64,000 bases of DNA. Source: Kryptolebias marmoratus (lineage: Eukaryota > Chordata > Actinopteri > Cyprinodontiformes > Rivulidae). The stretch covers positions 6,573,883 through 6,637,882 of the forward strand of contig NC_051433.1 in the NCBI RefSeq assembly GCF_001649575.2, in the 5' to 3' direction. Made by a program: the position numbers and the translations under genes. The notes under the pieces are model-generated. The model did no database searches. It saw only the letters and a program-made list of their open reading frames with translations, and was not told where the DNA came from. This document shows, piece by piece, positions 23,965 to 37,976 of this stretch (its first letter is position 1; every line of letters begins with the position of its first letter).

Positions 23965-26900
23965 GTATTTTGAAGTGGATCTTTTTACTTTCTTTCCAAA
24001 AGCGAGACAATAAGTCAGTCACAAAATATACAAAGCCACACTCAGCAAACAAAACTATAATTTGACGTCATTTAAACATGTAAAACTCCCAGCATAAATG
24101 CTCACTGCATAGGTGACAGATCCAGAGCAGCCCCCATATGTTTCTGTATTTGCTAAATTAGGCAAAGGTAGGTTGTTGACAGTGGCTTTATGAATTCAAG
24201 AGACTGCCTGTTACCAGAGAGATGAAGTCCCTGTTCTGAAATAAATTTAGATTTACGTTAAAGATCAACCCATTTGAGTTCAGCAAATGTGATTTTGTGT
24301 AGGTACTGAGTGGTTTAATAAAATGATCCTCAGGTAACCGAGTGTAAGATTGCCCCAGTGAGTGAAAGACTGCTTCTTAAATACTGCTTATTTTAGGTGC
24401 ATTAATTTGGTGCCAGTCCCAGTTTCTGAAAATGAGAATAAATTACACTGACCTCCTCCTAAGTGAATTAACATGGGTGATTGTGGATGTAATTGCTAAT
24501 TAGCATGACTCAGTGATTCTACAGTCTCGCAGGTGGATCGTTTTCAATCTCAGTGGGTTTTAAAAGCGAGGTAACCTCATGAACAAAGCAATTAGATTTA
24601 CGACAGACTTCGCTAAACGTGAGAGCTGCTGCAGCGCTTCTTTTTGGAAGCCGAAATGAAAAGTGACACATGATGTACTGTAGCACTATCTGTACTGTGC
24701 CTACAACCTAAGACTCAATCTGCAAAGCAAAAGATCAACAAAACGTGTTTTCTTTTGAATACATTGTTTGAAATCCACAACAGTATAAGAAATGTTCTTG
24801 AATTTTGTGATGAAGATGCAGAAATCGTTTTTTGTCTGATGACTCTTTATACAACATTTTAGTTGTGTAGGTTGCACAGAATTTAACAATCTTCCTTAAG
24901 ATTTTTTTCCAACTTTTTGGGAATTGGGAATTCCAAATCTATTTCATCAAGCTCACCTAAGTCTCTGAGGGAACAACTGCACTGTTCTGTATTTCATATC
25001 TGGTAACACAATCTGTATGACCATCATGTACTCCAGAGATAATGTTAAATTTGAGACACAAACAACATGTTGCCCCTTAACCTCATAATCTCATAACAAT
25101 TTTAAACTACAAGCTACATCACTGCTCCTGTTAGTAACTTTAGAGGTTAAAACTAGTGGACACTGTTGTTTTTGCAAACCACAATCCAACAAAATGTTGT
25201 CAGTTTCTATTTTCAAACTGCAGATTTTCTTGACCTTTCATTAAGCCATTAACCTGTTGAGAGGTGATGTATGATTCAGAGGGGGGGCATGGAGTCTCAG
25301 GAGGTTACACTGCAACATTCAGCAAAAAGGGAACAAAGAAGGAAGAGGGGCTGAGAAGAGAGCAGGTGTTTTGTGACAAATGAAAAACAACAGAAGCTGT
25401 AAAGTCTTGTAGTACTGCAGCTGCCTGAATGTATAAAGCCTTTTTCTCTTGTTCACAGATGAATAAAAAATAAATGGCTTAGATTGAATGAATAGGTATT
25501 ACTTTCATAGATCAGGAGCCAGTATTGTCTGGTTGCAGCCTCTCTCTTTAATTTAGTGAAGATCTCTTCTGTGTTGCCAAGACATTTGACTGTGCTTTTT
25601 CAAGCCACCATCTCAGCTCATTGCTCTGACAGACACAGAATTTCTTTGAGGGGCAGAAAACACTGCACTGAGTTGGGCTCTAAAGATGGCAGAACAAGAC
25701 TTTTCATACAATACTAAAGCGCATCACAAAATAGAAAATACAATGACATTTTGGACTGTTTTATGGTCTGCAATGTTTAATATTTTAGTATAAATCTACC
25801 CTTCTGCAAATAAAACTGGAAATATATTCAAAAGACATATTTCTTAAAAAGAAGAAGAAAAAGTACCGTATTGGGTTTTACTTGTAAATAATTGTGCTTC
25901 GATTGGGCACTGTAGGTCAGAGCTTGAACAGGAGTTCAGTCAGGGAATTTTTTATTATCTGAACTCAACCTACACAATGTCAGTTTTTAAAAAAAAATCC
26001 TTTATCATGTTTTGCTGCACTTTATGATATCCTTATGGTCATTTTATATGCAGGAACAATGCAATACTTGCAAAGATCCAACAGTTTAAAAGAAGCAACA
26101 AGTGTCAATGGAGTGTGTAATCGCTGTATGCAGATGATACCGGGGGGCAAACAGGCTGAAAGTTCTCTCACATTAGTGAAATCCAGCTGTGATTAATAAA
26201 ATTACAGCAAGATACTAATTATATTCACTTAGTCGTCACACCAGGTTTCATGCTAGGAGCGTGACTCTTTTTTTTGGACTCCACCTGTATCATGTTCATA
26301 CCTGCTCCTGTGAAGCTTCAGGGTGCAACAAAGGAGAGTTCCACATTAAATAAAAATGAGTAAAGTGAAGGAAGTTTCATTATTCATCTCACACTGGCAT
26401 GCCCAACTCCCCAGCTTCCCGAAGGGAACACTATGAAATTTCAATTGGCATCATTCTATGTGTTGGGTTTTAATGTCAATATCGCAGACAGTCTTCAACA
26501 GCCTCGCAGCCTCCCTTCTGACTCCAACAAGAAACTTCAAAGGAGCCCTTCTCTGAATCCCTCAGTCTTGCATTAAAAATGTTAACCTTGGAGACATGCT
26601 AACTACCAGGCCGTGTACGTTGCCGAATTCCAATGAAGATTCTGATCATTCAGAACAAGGCAGAAGAAAGGAGTTAACCATGCCTCTGCCTGTCAATCTG
26701 TCCGCCCATCCATCTGTCCATCACTCTGCTTCTCCCCTTGAGTTTTCAACTTTTTTGGCTTTGGTGCTCACTTCACTCTTAGACAGATAAATGAATTTAT
26801 GGTTTCTCTTAAACAAAAAGACAAAAACATCAGATAAACACTGCTGACCTTTACTGTAAAAAAAAAAGAATCAGTAGAAACTTGCACTAAGCTTTTTGCT

Positions 26901-28737
26901 CTGCTGCATACATGGTAACAAACTACAACTAATGACAAAATATCAAATAAAAAGGGGGCAACAATTATATATATAAGAGGAACTGTTATTGTGGGACTTT
27001 AGCAGCTGCTGCTCTCTTAGCCTCAGGTGGAGGACTCTAATAGTTGGCAGCAAAGACTCCATCTGAGTGCCAATGTGTTATTAATGATGCCAAAGCCTTG
27101 GAATTGGTAGCAGAGGTATACTGGCAGGTGCTGTACGTTGGTATATACTCCACAATAACATCTATCCTCCAGTGACATGTGACAAGACATGACATCCCAA
27201 GAGATAAAAAGAAAAGTTTAGAAAGATTTAGCAAGTTCTTTTTTTTCTCTTCTTCTTTATGCCCTTGTCTTATTCGACTGCACACAGGACTTGCTGCTAA
27301 CATTAAGGGTGACCCGAGGAAGGAATAATCATGTCTTACCTGTGATTAGAAGCTGCCTTGACAATGCCTGAGCTGAGTTTAATCAGTGAAGACAGCTATC
27401 TTGGATCTAATTACCAGTGTGGTGCCCTATGGGTTTTAAATTTTCTAATCCTGTAACAAGAGCAAGCTGTATGGTCATTATTAAGATAATTCAATAATTA
27501 AGGGAGAGAACAATTTGCACTGAAAGAAGAAAATCAAACGTACCCACTATGAAACACTGGTGTTGATTAAAAATAAAAAAGAGCCATTGCTATTTGACTT
27601 GCTTGCAGTTCTCTAAAATATTAGACATATTTATATTGTATGAAGTATTTAAGCTTTAAAAGAGGAAAAAGAGATAAAAGTATCTCAAGAGACCTCTGTG
27701 GAATGGGCAGACTTTTACCCCATCTGCTACAGGTGATGACAGGCAAGGTAGTTTTAAATAAAAATCTGTCTAGATGTCAGTCTGCCCTCATTTCATTTGA
27801 ATTAAAGTCCTTCCAGAGACAGAAAAAAAATCCTCTTTCTCCTCTTGCCCTCACTTAATATATGGAGAGGTTCAAATAATCCTTATAAAGTTCATCTCAT
27901 GCAGCTGGGAATCTCAAGGAAAGCATTTCTACATAATGTGAGGCGTCCGTCTGATAGACCTGTAAGGAATAGATTATCGCCCTCCCTGCACATTTGGAAC
28001 ACCCACACAGTCTCTCAGTCGTCACATTTGGAGAGGGCATGAATGGGAAGGGAAATGTCATTAGTGAGAAAGGTAATCTGTTTCTTGAGAGGAATCAAAG
28101 ATCATAATTGGATTTTCTTCAAGACTGCTCAAAGCTTTTTGGAGTCTCAGACTGCTATCATATTAATGATTGTAAGCTGACCGACTTTGAAAGTGAGCTT
28201 GGAAAAAAAAGAATTGCCTTCACTACAGGTTGCCGCCTATAACTTTAGATTGTGGCAACTGTGCAATCATGGAAAAGTCCTCTGCCTCAGAGGTTCAAAT
28301 GGATTCACTGTATGCGCATTCAGCAGAGTATAAAAGATGAGAAAAGAACTATTTTATCATAAAAGCAAAAATACAAAGTAAAACGGCCTTATTCATAACT
28401 ACAAAAAAGAAATGAAGATTAAAAAAATAAACAGACAAACTGTTCATCTTTAAACCAACCACTGGTTCCTGGATTACTTACAATCTCACTGATTTATTCT
28501 GCAGTGTCTCAAAACTCAGAAAAAGACCCTAAAAAATTAAAATAGATAAAAAAATAAATAATAAATAAAAGTAAAACAAGTTGCATGATATCACTCAGAG
28601 CTGATCATGATGGAGAGAGAAAAATATATTAATTTTTAAAGATAAATTTAAAAAAAATAGTGTAAGTTCTTCTGAAAATGTTTCATGATATTGGCATTCA
28701 GCAACTGATAATAAAGATGAGACTGAAAAATAAGGCA
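23965..28737. other. Noncoding with candidate regulatory stretches
   Basis: No gene recognised. Low-repeat, motif-containing stretches occur at 24400-24620 (listed separately), about 26380-26560 and about 27330-27500. The remainder is AT-rich with short motif-less frames. Confidence 0.45.
24400..24620. promoter_or_regulatory. Candidate conserved noncoding element
   Basis: Non-repetitive stretch with the perfect homeodomain-type palindrome GCTAATTAGC (24495-24504) directly beside TGACTCAG (24506-24513), an AP-1/Maf-like site. Function is inferred from motif packing only. Confidence 0.3.
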
Positions 28738-28742
28738 AAAAG

Positions 28743-29366
28743 TGTCACAGCTCCATCTGTTCCTGCCACGCCTCTTGCCACAGTCATGTAACTTTCCACA
28801 GTCCCACAGTTCAAGCCACGCCCATGTTGCCATGCCCATGTAATCAGCTTCATCTGTTTCACCTGTTCATGTCACCATATATACCCACAGCTCACACACC
28901 TCAGTGCCAGATTATTGAAAGCCTTGTTGCCAGTAAATGTCCAGCGTACTACTCTCGTTCATGCCTGATCTCGACCCTTGCCTGTTCCATGACCATCGTC
29001 TCTTGTCTGCTCCCTGCCTGATACTTCTTTGGACTCTGATCTCTCGTTACCGACCTTGCCTCGCCCATCTGGACCTAGCCCTTTGGATTCTCCCTGTCTG
29101 GTTTTGGCTTTGGACCTCTGATCTACCGGTAACGACCTCACGCCTGGATTTGGATTTTCCCTCTCGTCTCAGCCCCTTTCAGACCAGCCGGTCTGCAACA
29201 CAAAACCAAGTTGGAGTGGACTTACCAGTTCCGGTCCCGTCACTAGCCGATCACGTGAGTGAGACGATCAGAGACTTTGAGCCTGCTTCCAGCTTCCTGA
29301 CAATAAAATCCTTAAAACTTTGTTGTGTCGTAGTGAGTCTGAGTTCTGCCAAGCCTCGCCTTGTCA
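28743..29366 (+). mobile_element. Solo LTR, Ty3/gypsy-type retrotransposon
   Basis: A 624-bp unit beginning TGTCACAG and ending CTTGTCA, flanked by a perfect 5-bp duplication AAAAG (28738-28742 and 29367-29371). It has a TATA-like ATATATA at about 28877 and an AATAAA at 29302-29307, the expected U3-R-U5 order for the plus strand. No gag or pol sequence is next to it, so it is the product of LTR-LTR recombination. The 146-codon frame 28937-29377 is a C/T-rich read-through of the LTR, not a gene. Assignment to gypsy rests on resemblance to teleost LTRs I recognise. Confidence 0.88.
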
Positions 29367-29371
29367 AAAAG

Positions 29372-32300
29372 ATCTAATTTGCTTCTTTTTCATTGCTGTT
29401 TTAATATATCAAGTTGAAATTGATTCATGGACGTGTGTAACCAGTCCAAAGAAGGTGTATAATTTGTGCCTTGTTGAATTTATGCATGTAATTTAGGTGT
29501 AAAAGGGGCTTCAGCCACATGAAGGAAACAGTAATATCCTGTTGATAATCATATTTAAATGTGCCATGTGTCAACTCTTATGTTTGCAATATTGCAAAGG
29601 CCCCTCTGCAGCTTTTCCGCCCCTCTCCATATGTCAGGATCCAGCTGAGATGCCAACAATCAGCTGAGGACACACAGACCAAACCAAGACTACTCTGTTG
29701 AAATCAGGCAACTATGTGTTTAAACCCACAGAGTGCTCAATTATGTTTCATATGTTCAAAGCATTATTTAACTAGAAACTTACAAAATGTATATTTTTTC
29801 ATATTTAGTACTTTTTAAAATATCTACCCTCCAAAAAACAAAACCAACCTTATGATGTACGAGTAAAAATCTAAGAGTGGCTTGTCACTGTGACATTTGG
29901 ATCATCCAACTCTAAAGATCTAACTCCAGTTATAATTATAAGTAACCCACATATGAATTACACATGACATCTAGCCAAATTTGGATGATCCAGCCAACAT
30001 TTGCAACATTTTGTCATTTTTGTTCTGACAGACGTTTGTTAGGAGGTGCTGATTTTTGTCTCTAATCTCAGGAACAAGCAAAACATCTGTAAACCCATAA
30101 AGGCCAACTGGTCATCCAAGAACTGGGGTGCACTGTCTAGTTTGTGCTCCAGCAAAACAAACAAACGAAAAAGCAGTTCAACGTTTGATAAATAAGAATG
30201 TGGGCTGAACAGAACCCTGCATTTTGTGAGCTTTGGAACCTGCACTCTTCTGATAAACTAAAGGTCTCTGTGCGCAGAAGCAATTACATGTGACGGGTGG
30301 AGTTCTCTGGTGGCTGAGCTGTAAATAACGTATGTACAGGACTGAGGAGGGTCACACAGACTGGTATATTTCATTTAAAGTGACTACATTTACTTCCCCG
30401 CTATTATCATTGCATTTTCAATTAGAAAGGGATATTATATTGTTAATGAGTCTGATAACGCAGGAGCAGCAAAATAGCATCAGTGCTGGTATCTGGTGCT
30501 GCTGCTTTCACTAAGTAAGTAGGATTTTAGGCCTAAAAGTGCTCAATGGGTTGAGAACCAAGTTTGATTGTGTTTATTGGAAGCTTTATGAGCATAGCAA
30601 CAGTTACTAAGTGGTGCAACTCTTAGCAATCAGTCTGTTGCTATATAAAGCAACAAACTGTTACTGCAGAAATATAAGAACACCAATCAGCAGGTTGGAG
30701 CGGGATCACAGACTCTTCTTTCGAGAGACCTGTACTGTGTGCTGTATTTATAGGAAACGATACAGACACATTGTTCTTCTTCAGAATGATGCTATATTTG
30801 AATTTGTGCATTTTAACAACAACTGAAACTAATCTGTTTTACTACAGCTGATTGATACACTATACCAGTGTTTTTATTTTAACGATCAATAATAAATTAA
30901 TTGATTTCTAATTTTTTACTAAAAAGTAGTGCATTTCCAAGCCATTGCACAGTAAAATCTGAAATGTTCTTGTCTCATCATTACCCTTATGTCTTGTCAT
31001 GTTTTTTGAACAACAAACAAAAAGGTATTTATTTGTTTTCCAATATAAGTATTTGACAAAAAGTACTATCAGTCTGGTGTTGGTTTGTCTATCTTCTAAA
31101 AAAACTGCAGTACTTTGTCTAGCTTTAGCAAATGTGAAGTTGCACTGCAAATCCTAAAAATAAAGTGTTCAACCTTTCAGTCTGATTGAAATTAGGTGGT
31201 AAAAATACTTTTACTCAGAATAGCTGTAGAATGTAGGAAAATGTAGTGATTATCTCATTACTGAAGTCATGTTAATTTAGCCTTTTACACTTGAAGAGTG
31301 CTTAATGTTTTTATTTAAACTACTCTGCACACGTGTGCTTCACTCTATAGCTAAATGCTCAGAAGCTGTACACACCTATATAAATACTTATACTTCTGCT
31401 GCAGCTGATGTCTCAGCAGATTTGAGTACTGCTGTTGCAGAAGAAAACAGACAAATTCTTAATGCTGGGAGATCTGTCATGGTGAAACACATGAAGCATT
31501 TATACAACAGAGGGACTCCTTTCCCAGTTATGATCGATAGTTTGTAGCGTAGATTCATGATTTGGACTAGAAAAGCAGTAAACGTGAGGTGATCACCTTT
31601 AAATTCAACTCTACCAAAGATGAACATGTCTTCTCATTCTTCAGCATCTGAAGCATCGGCTGTTATATGATGTAAAAATCAGGGACTGTTTTGAGGGTCT
31701 TTCCAAACCATAATTGTCATTTCATTTCCTAAAACTAACCAAATATGTATTTTTGTGACTAAACACAACACAAGTCAAGTGAAAACCCAACAGTAGTCAA
31801 CAGCCCTGATGTGATGTTTTATCACACATGCTGCCACCAAATGCACCTGTTGCTTCAGACAGAGTTTGATGTTTTTCATGGATAAAAGTAAACCACTGAC
31901 TGGATTGGAGAGTTTGCTGGTTACAGCAGCCACCTTGTATCAATCACAAACAATATCACTGGCAAAAAAAAATAAAAAAATTAAGGACAAAAATTCAAAT
32001 AGAAATTAAAAGCATCCAGCTTTATCACTTGCTCAATATTTCCATTGTAGTAAAATATACTAATATTGATGCACAAGTCATATGATCATGGAAAGATTAA
32101 ACGTGTCTTAATTGGAATTAACAGCATAATACATTTAAATTTACTGAATTTACACACTTATTACAGACATGCCATGGTCTGAAAGTTTTCTGTTCTTTTT
32201 CTTTATCATGTTTTAGTTTTGCTTCATGTTTCTTCCTTTTTTAAATTACCATCATTATATCACATTAGTCACAGATTTTTGCACTCTTGCCAGTTCAAGT

Positions 32301-33876
32301 CATCACGACTCTGTCCAGCTGCTTCTTGTTTTACAACCTGTTTTTGGCGATCAGAGTTTATTTTTGCTCATCACAAGCCTTCATATTGGTCCTTTTTTTA
32401 ACTACAAGCCAGCAAAAGCCAGCAAATATCCAACTTAGCAGTTAATGTAACAAGTCAAAATTAATTTTATGACATTACAGAGAAGTCAGGGCCCTTGCTG
32501 TCAGAGGCTCCACTACCACTTGAGGAGAATGATTAAGTTAAATGATGGCTGCAGAGAGGAAAGACTTCCTCCACTGTTTCATGTAATAGTGAAGTTTAAG
32601 AAGCCCCTAACAAAAAGTATTCAGCTGTTTATTAAAGACAGACATTAAAGTTATTGTCCATAGTCCTGATTTCAAACTAAGCTAACGTCACAAAGCTCTG
32701 GGACAAATCTTTTTTAACTTTTTAATCATAAAATTAAAAAATACATATTGGGACATGCACTAACTGTATATTTTATATTGTATGATATTTCAGTAATGGG
32801 TAAAACAGACACTAATGTCTGTATTTCTCCCTGTAGCTCCAGATGCACCTGTAGTCTGTGGGAAATCACCACAGGCAGACTTTCATACCTCTGAGGACTT
32901 TCAGTGTCAGGTTACATTTTTGTTGCATCATGTCTCTCGGCCCTCTGGTGAGCTGACCCTTCCTCACCAGTGTCTCAAACAAAAACAAGTTATGAACTAT
33001 TTCAGGGACACCCAGGACTTGTGAGACATTGAAAACACTAGTTTTCTCTGAGGGGCTTCACTTTAAATGTGTCGTGTTTGTTGCCATCGAGGAAAACATG
33101 TTTGTGTCCGAGGGCAACAGTTGTTAACCTGGTTACAATTTTAAAATGGAGAGTCGTCCACTCTGTGTCTCAAAAAAATCTTCAATATTGAATGATTTTT
33201 ACAGCTCACTTTATGTTTCCTGGAATCAGACAAAGCTGTAAATTTGTTACACTCTTACTTCAGTCTGACACCTCCCCACTTTAATTTATTCCTGTCATCA
33301 AGAACTTGTTCTGTTTTCCTAAAAAAAACATTTTGACATTGGTTGATGATAAAACTAAACCCTATCAGCTGTTCTGACTGGCTGATTGCTAGTCTTGTTT
33401 CTGCCATAATTGTCAAAATTATTATATATCACATTTAATAACAAGTGAAACTGAGCTAAAAGTTTTAGAGTTAAGTCAAAGAATAGAAACACAGCAGCTT
33501 ATATAGAGATGGCTTACAATGCTCTACTCAAACTGAGAGGTAAAGGAAAATATGAGCCTTAATCAGAGATTTGAATGACTTTACAGGCAGATCAGAGGGA
33601 GATTAATGATTTATCAAGTTTGGGGCAGCAAACCTCTGACCACTCTGATCACTTTTATGTTTTAATTTGGTTTGGATATCAGAAATGGCTTTCTGACTTT
33701 CATAAAAAAGCAGTCAGTTTCACCTTTTAAATCATTATCTTTTATAGTTTTAGCCAAGCATTTTAGCTGCCTAAACTCACTGCTTTTCTACCTTTTTATG
33801 GTTAGTTTAGATTATTGCAGATGTTACGGCATCACACTGATCACACTGAAGAGTAGTTAGAGAGGTCAAAGGTAAA

Positions 33877-33879
<3 letters not shown>
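29372..33879. other. Noncoding, no gene recognised
   Basis: AT-rich sequence without supported genes. The stretch 32160-32460 is C/T-skewed and could be an old LTR fragment, but no boundaries are visible. Confidence 0.45.

Positions 33880-33941
<62 letters not shown>
33880..33941. repeat. (TA)n microsatellite, about 31 units
   Basis: Uninterrupted TA dinucleotides, a self-complementary tract. Confidence 0.97.
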
Positions 33942-33945
<4 letters not shown>

Positions 33946-36900
33946 TTATAACGAAGACATTTTATTGTCCTTCTTCAAACATTCATGTAATACCAGAGGT
34001 TAAAGATGAACACACGTCTCTGAATACACTTTGAGATACAGTAACAAACAAGACTCTCAGATAAGTCATCTTAAGCCTGATCAGCTGTCTCACTTTCTCA
34101 AGTAGGAACAAAGAAAATGCCTGCATCATATACCAATCATAGTTTTAATAATGATAAACATGCTGACAAAAAATGACACCTTCCTCCATTTTACTTTTGG
34201 GTATAATCAAGGTGACTGGCTTTGTAATGTTCTCCTCAAAGCTTTTCCAAATAAAAAGGCTGTTGGGCTTCTAACTAAACTGCTCTTGGGAGATTTATGG
34301 CACAGCCTTTTGTAGGATTTCTATTATCTGGATAACTGGAAATCCACATAGATGATTTATAAAAATGTATCTCTCATGTCCTGTAAATAAGGGGTTCCTA
34401 AATATTTCAGCCCCTGACCCACAAGATAAAGGTGGTATTTGCAATCCCAGCTGTTTCAACTTGAATAACAACATTGCTAATTTGGCAATTAAAACAGGGA
34501 CACTCTTAAGTAAGTGACAAAAGTAGATTAATTATAATTTGTTGCACCAGTTTCTGTTTGATGATTGATCACAAGATGGTAACACATAACACTGAGACAA
34601 CAGCAAAGATTCCAGCTTCCTTCAGATTTCAGACAGTGTCAAACAGAGTATTGTTGATTTGAGTCTTAGACAAAATCCCATGTAATGGTGGATTTGCAAG
34701 GGTCATTTATATTCAAGGTTGATTACTTGTTGGGTGTCATTTGCATTATCAGAGACTTAGCGCTAATGAGACTCCTGGTTTTAGGTCTTAATTGGATTGC
34801 TTCACCACAGTCCCTTATTGATATTTGCATGCCACAGTTCATCATGATAAGTAATGAGAAGATTATCCGCTGGAGGTATCCAATTGCAAACTCCATCTGT
34901 GAAAAAGAGGAAGCACTGTCCATGCTGTGGTTCCCATGGGGGGCGAGCGGGGACAATGGTACCAATGACAAGCATAAATAATTTCAGCTACTTCACAGTA
35001 GCTTCTGTGTGCTTTGTTAGACTTATTGTTCTTCATATGTACATCCAACGTCAGCATTTGTTTACCAATCTGAGAAGCAGTTGTTTACCCACCCACTGCA
35101 AGTATGGCTTCTAAGTAAATAAAACATTATACTGAAGGAGCGGAAGCAGACATCTGCCTGGAAGCAAGGTAAGAGGATTAAAAAGAATGTTGCTACTTCC
35201 CAGAAACATCATCTGAAAAGAAGCATTTGCAAAATGTAAGACCTGGGAATATATAAAGGCTTTTGAACCAATACGGGTAATTTCTTTAACATGATAAAGC
35301 CTGCACTTCATAACTGAGTGAGGTGAAGCACTCAGAAAGCCATCAATCACACTCACAGGGCAGCACACAGCATTATTAAAATGTATACATACGTTTTGCT
35401 CCAACCTTCAAAGAACAAACCAAAAACACCTCACTGGAAACATGTAATTAAAGATGTGAAACAAACTTTAAGCTCGTTAAGGAAGATAATGAAAGAAAAC
35501 CTGCTCATCAAGGATGCTTTTGTCTAAAAAATGAAAATGACAAAGTGTGTGTGACATGATCTACAGATGGTGCTTGTGCTGTGGGCACTGGAGTGTGAAA
35601 GCACTTTGACGTCAATTCAAAGACATAACTTTTTCTCATTATAGCGAGTTTACGTGTTTTCAGCATCGCTGGGCATCTGTGTTGTAAACATTTTTCACAA
35701 TTATATTGCATGATAAAAATGTGTGATTCGTATCTAGATTTTTACGGGGAGCTTACTCACTTTGTTTTAGCAACTTTTTTGCAAAATGTTTGAGTAAGAA
35801 TGCAAAGAACAAAAAGCAACTGCATCTCTGTCAGAAGCTTTATGATAGTAACTCCAGTATGAAAGGTAAGATTCTGCACACATTTGGATGTAAACAATTA
35901 CAGTGCTGGACCATTTTCCTTCTTTTCACATTGATCAAGAAAAAAAGTCAAAGGTACATGGCTGTTTTAATGCATTGTGAAACCTTTTCTGCTTCATGGT
36001 CATATTTTGTTCAAATGGAATTTGCTAAAGAAGCAAAAACAGATTGTTTTTCATTGAAGATGGTTTTTGACTTCTATAGGTTTAAACTAATGATAACATT
36101 GCTTAAACTAATACTATGCACATATTAATTATTTATTTTTGAAACAAGAACTCACTTTCATTTACCGTCCCATTCATAAATTTGTCTGAGTAGCAAAACA
36201 GCTCAACATGTTTTGCTGCGGTGCATTTTTTTTAGACCTCACTGTCGTGTCAGACATTATATGGCCACATTTGCAACTGTCAGAACGCTGGTCTCGTCTG
36301 ACCTGAAGTGGGAGATGGGAATAAGCCCAGAGCAGCATTTGACACCTCAGTGAATTTCATTACCATAAAGTGAGGTAAAGAAAAAGCCACACTTACACAG
36401 CATGAAATATATAACAGTGTCCCCCAGCCAGCTGCACTTATAGATGCGGCATGAAAAGCAGCAACAAACGTGTAGAAGTGTATTTTTCTGGGAAATTAAT
36501 TGCTATAAAAAATGTTTACACTAATTGGCACGAACGTTTTGGTGTTTACGTCCTTATAAATGTGGAGAAAACGGATAAAAGTGACGACAACCTCCTGCTG
36601 TGCTTGCTGATGTGATGTCGGTCTCAGAACAGTCAGTGCTGCATAAACTCTGCGATGGGTTTTATCGTTTGGCCTCTCCTTCTTTATCTAATCACTCAGA
36701 CATGACTAGGCCTCAAGCATGCTGCCCTAAATCTACACTAGCTGCGGGCCAGGTTGAAGCAAAGGGTGCACTGGCTAAAAGCACATCCACAGTCATATCC
36801 CCAAGATTATCTACAGTAACACCCAGACATCCTCTGCACCCCTCATCTCTTTTCCCTCTCACTCTCTCTCTGCTTTTATCTCACCCAGGTTCGTTCTATA

Positions 36901-37976
36901 TTCAAGGAAAATGGAAATTCTGTTGCGCAGTAAAGTCTTAGTGAATGAAACATGAGATATCAGAGCAGAACAGCTGATTAGAGGTGCACAGTAAAAGAAA
37001 GATGCAGTGCAGATCTTGTAATGATTAATTCCATGATTAATTCTGAGTTATTCTTCACAAAACCTCATTCATGAAAGCACAAATTAGCCTTTTACAAAAT
37101 GCCATACACAGACTGTGCATGCAAATTAGAAGGACATCACACAGAAGAGTCCTATTTTAATTGCATTTTCTTTTACGCAAACAAACTTTTGTTCCCTTTT
37201 CGACAGAACACAATTTTTCACAATATATTTCAAGGTAGATATAATTAAGCTAATAAAAATGGATGTAAAGGTCACAGATTAATCATCAGAACAGTGAAAA
37301 ACAAAATCTCACCACCATCTGAAATAACTGTAATTTACAATTAATAACTTGAAAAGTTCTTCTCAGAGTGACTGACTTTCCTCCTCTATGCCGGAGCGCC
37401 CCAGTCAGTTCTGAAGTCAGTTGTGTTGCATCAGTAATCTCTCCACCTCCCTTTGTGTGTTGTTGGCCGCAGGTCTATTGAGGCATCAAAGCAGTGAGGG
37501 ATCTCAGAGAGAGGAGTTCTCCTCGGCACGCTTCCTCTAATGGGCTGACAGTTGCGGTACACTTTCACGGCACAAATGAGTGGGCATGAATGAACCTCCG
37601 CTGATGGCTCGAAAAATGGAAGCTGGCTCCCTGATGCAAGTTTTTTTATGAGCTACAATAAAATGTAATTATTCAAAATATTTGCAGACATTAGTTCCAG
37701 TGAGTAATAATTAGACCAAGCTCTGGAAAAAAAAATGCAATATGTAGAGTGTAAAATATTTATAATGATGATTTCATTTTAATAAAATTGTGTGCAAATA
37801 TTACAAAAGAATGAACAATTTATTGTGATAATGCTTCAAGTCTCCCTTGTCACTCCTCTGTAATGTTGCAGCAGTGTGTTGATTGATGCAGCAAAGTAGT
37901 CAAGTTTTAAAACTTAAAAACAAAAAACAGGAAAATGTGGAAAAAAACCCATCTTCAACACATTCAAAACATTGAA
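33942..37976. other. Noncoding with candidate regulatory stretches
   Basis: No gene recognised. Low-repeat stretches at 34685-34985 (listed separately), 36280-36480, 36590-36900 and 37360-37640 have more balanced composition. The 113-codon frame 36600-36941 has no identifiable domain and no clear splice context. Confidence 0.45.
34685..34985. promoter_or_regulatory. Candidate enhancer with paired octamer motifs
   Basis: Two exact octamers ATTTGCAT (34739-34746 and 34823-34830) lie 84 bases apart in a low-repeat stretch. Between and after them are TTAGCGCTAATGAG, CTTAATTGGATTG, GATAAGTAATGAG and CCAATTGCAAAC. Both strands are open across it (98 and 82 codons), common in constrained noncoding elements, but the peptides show no family features. 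POU-factor binding is a prediction from motif only. Confidence 0.35.

Noticed and set aside
28937..29377. 146-codon open frame
   Set aside because: Lies in the C/T-rich solo LTR, after its TATA box and across its poly(A) signal.
33880..33941. TA tract considered as an origin or special structural signal
   Set aside because: An ordinary dinucleotide microsatellite, as is the AT tract at 61977-62045.
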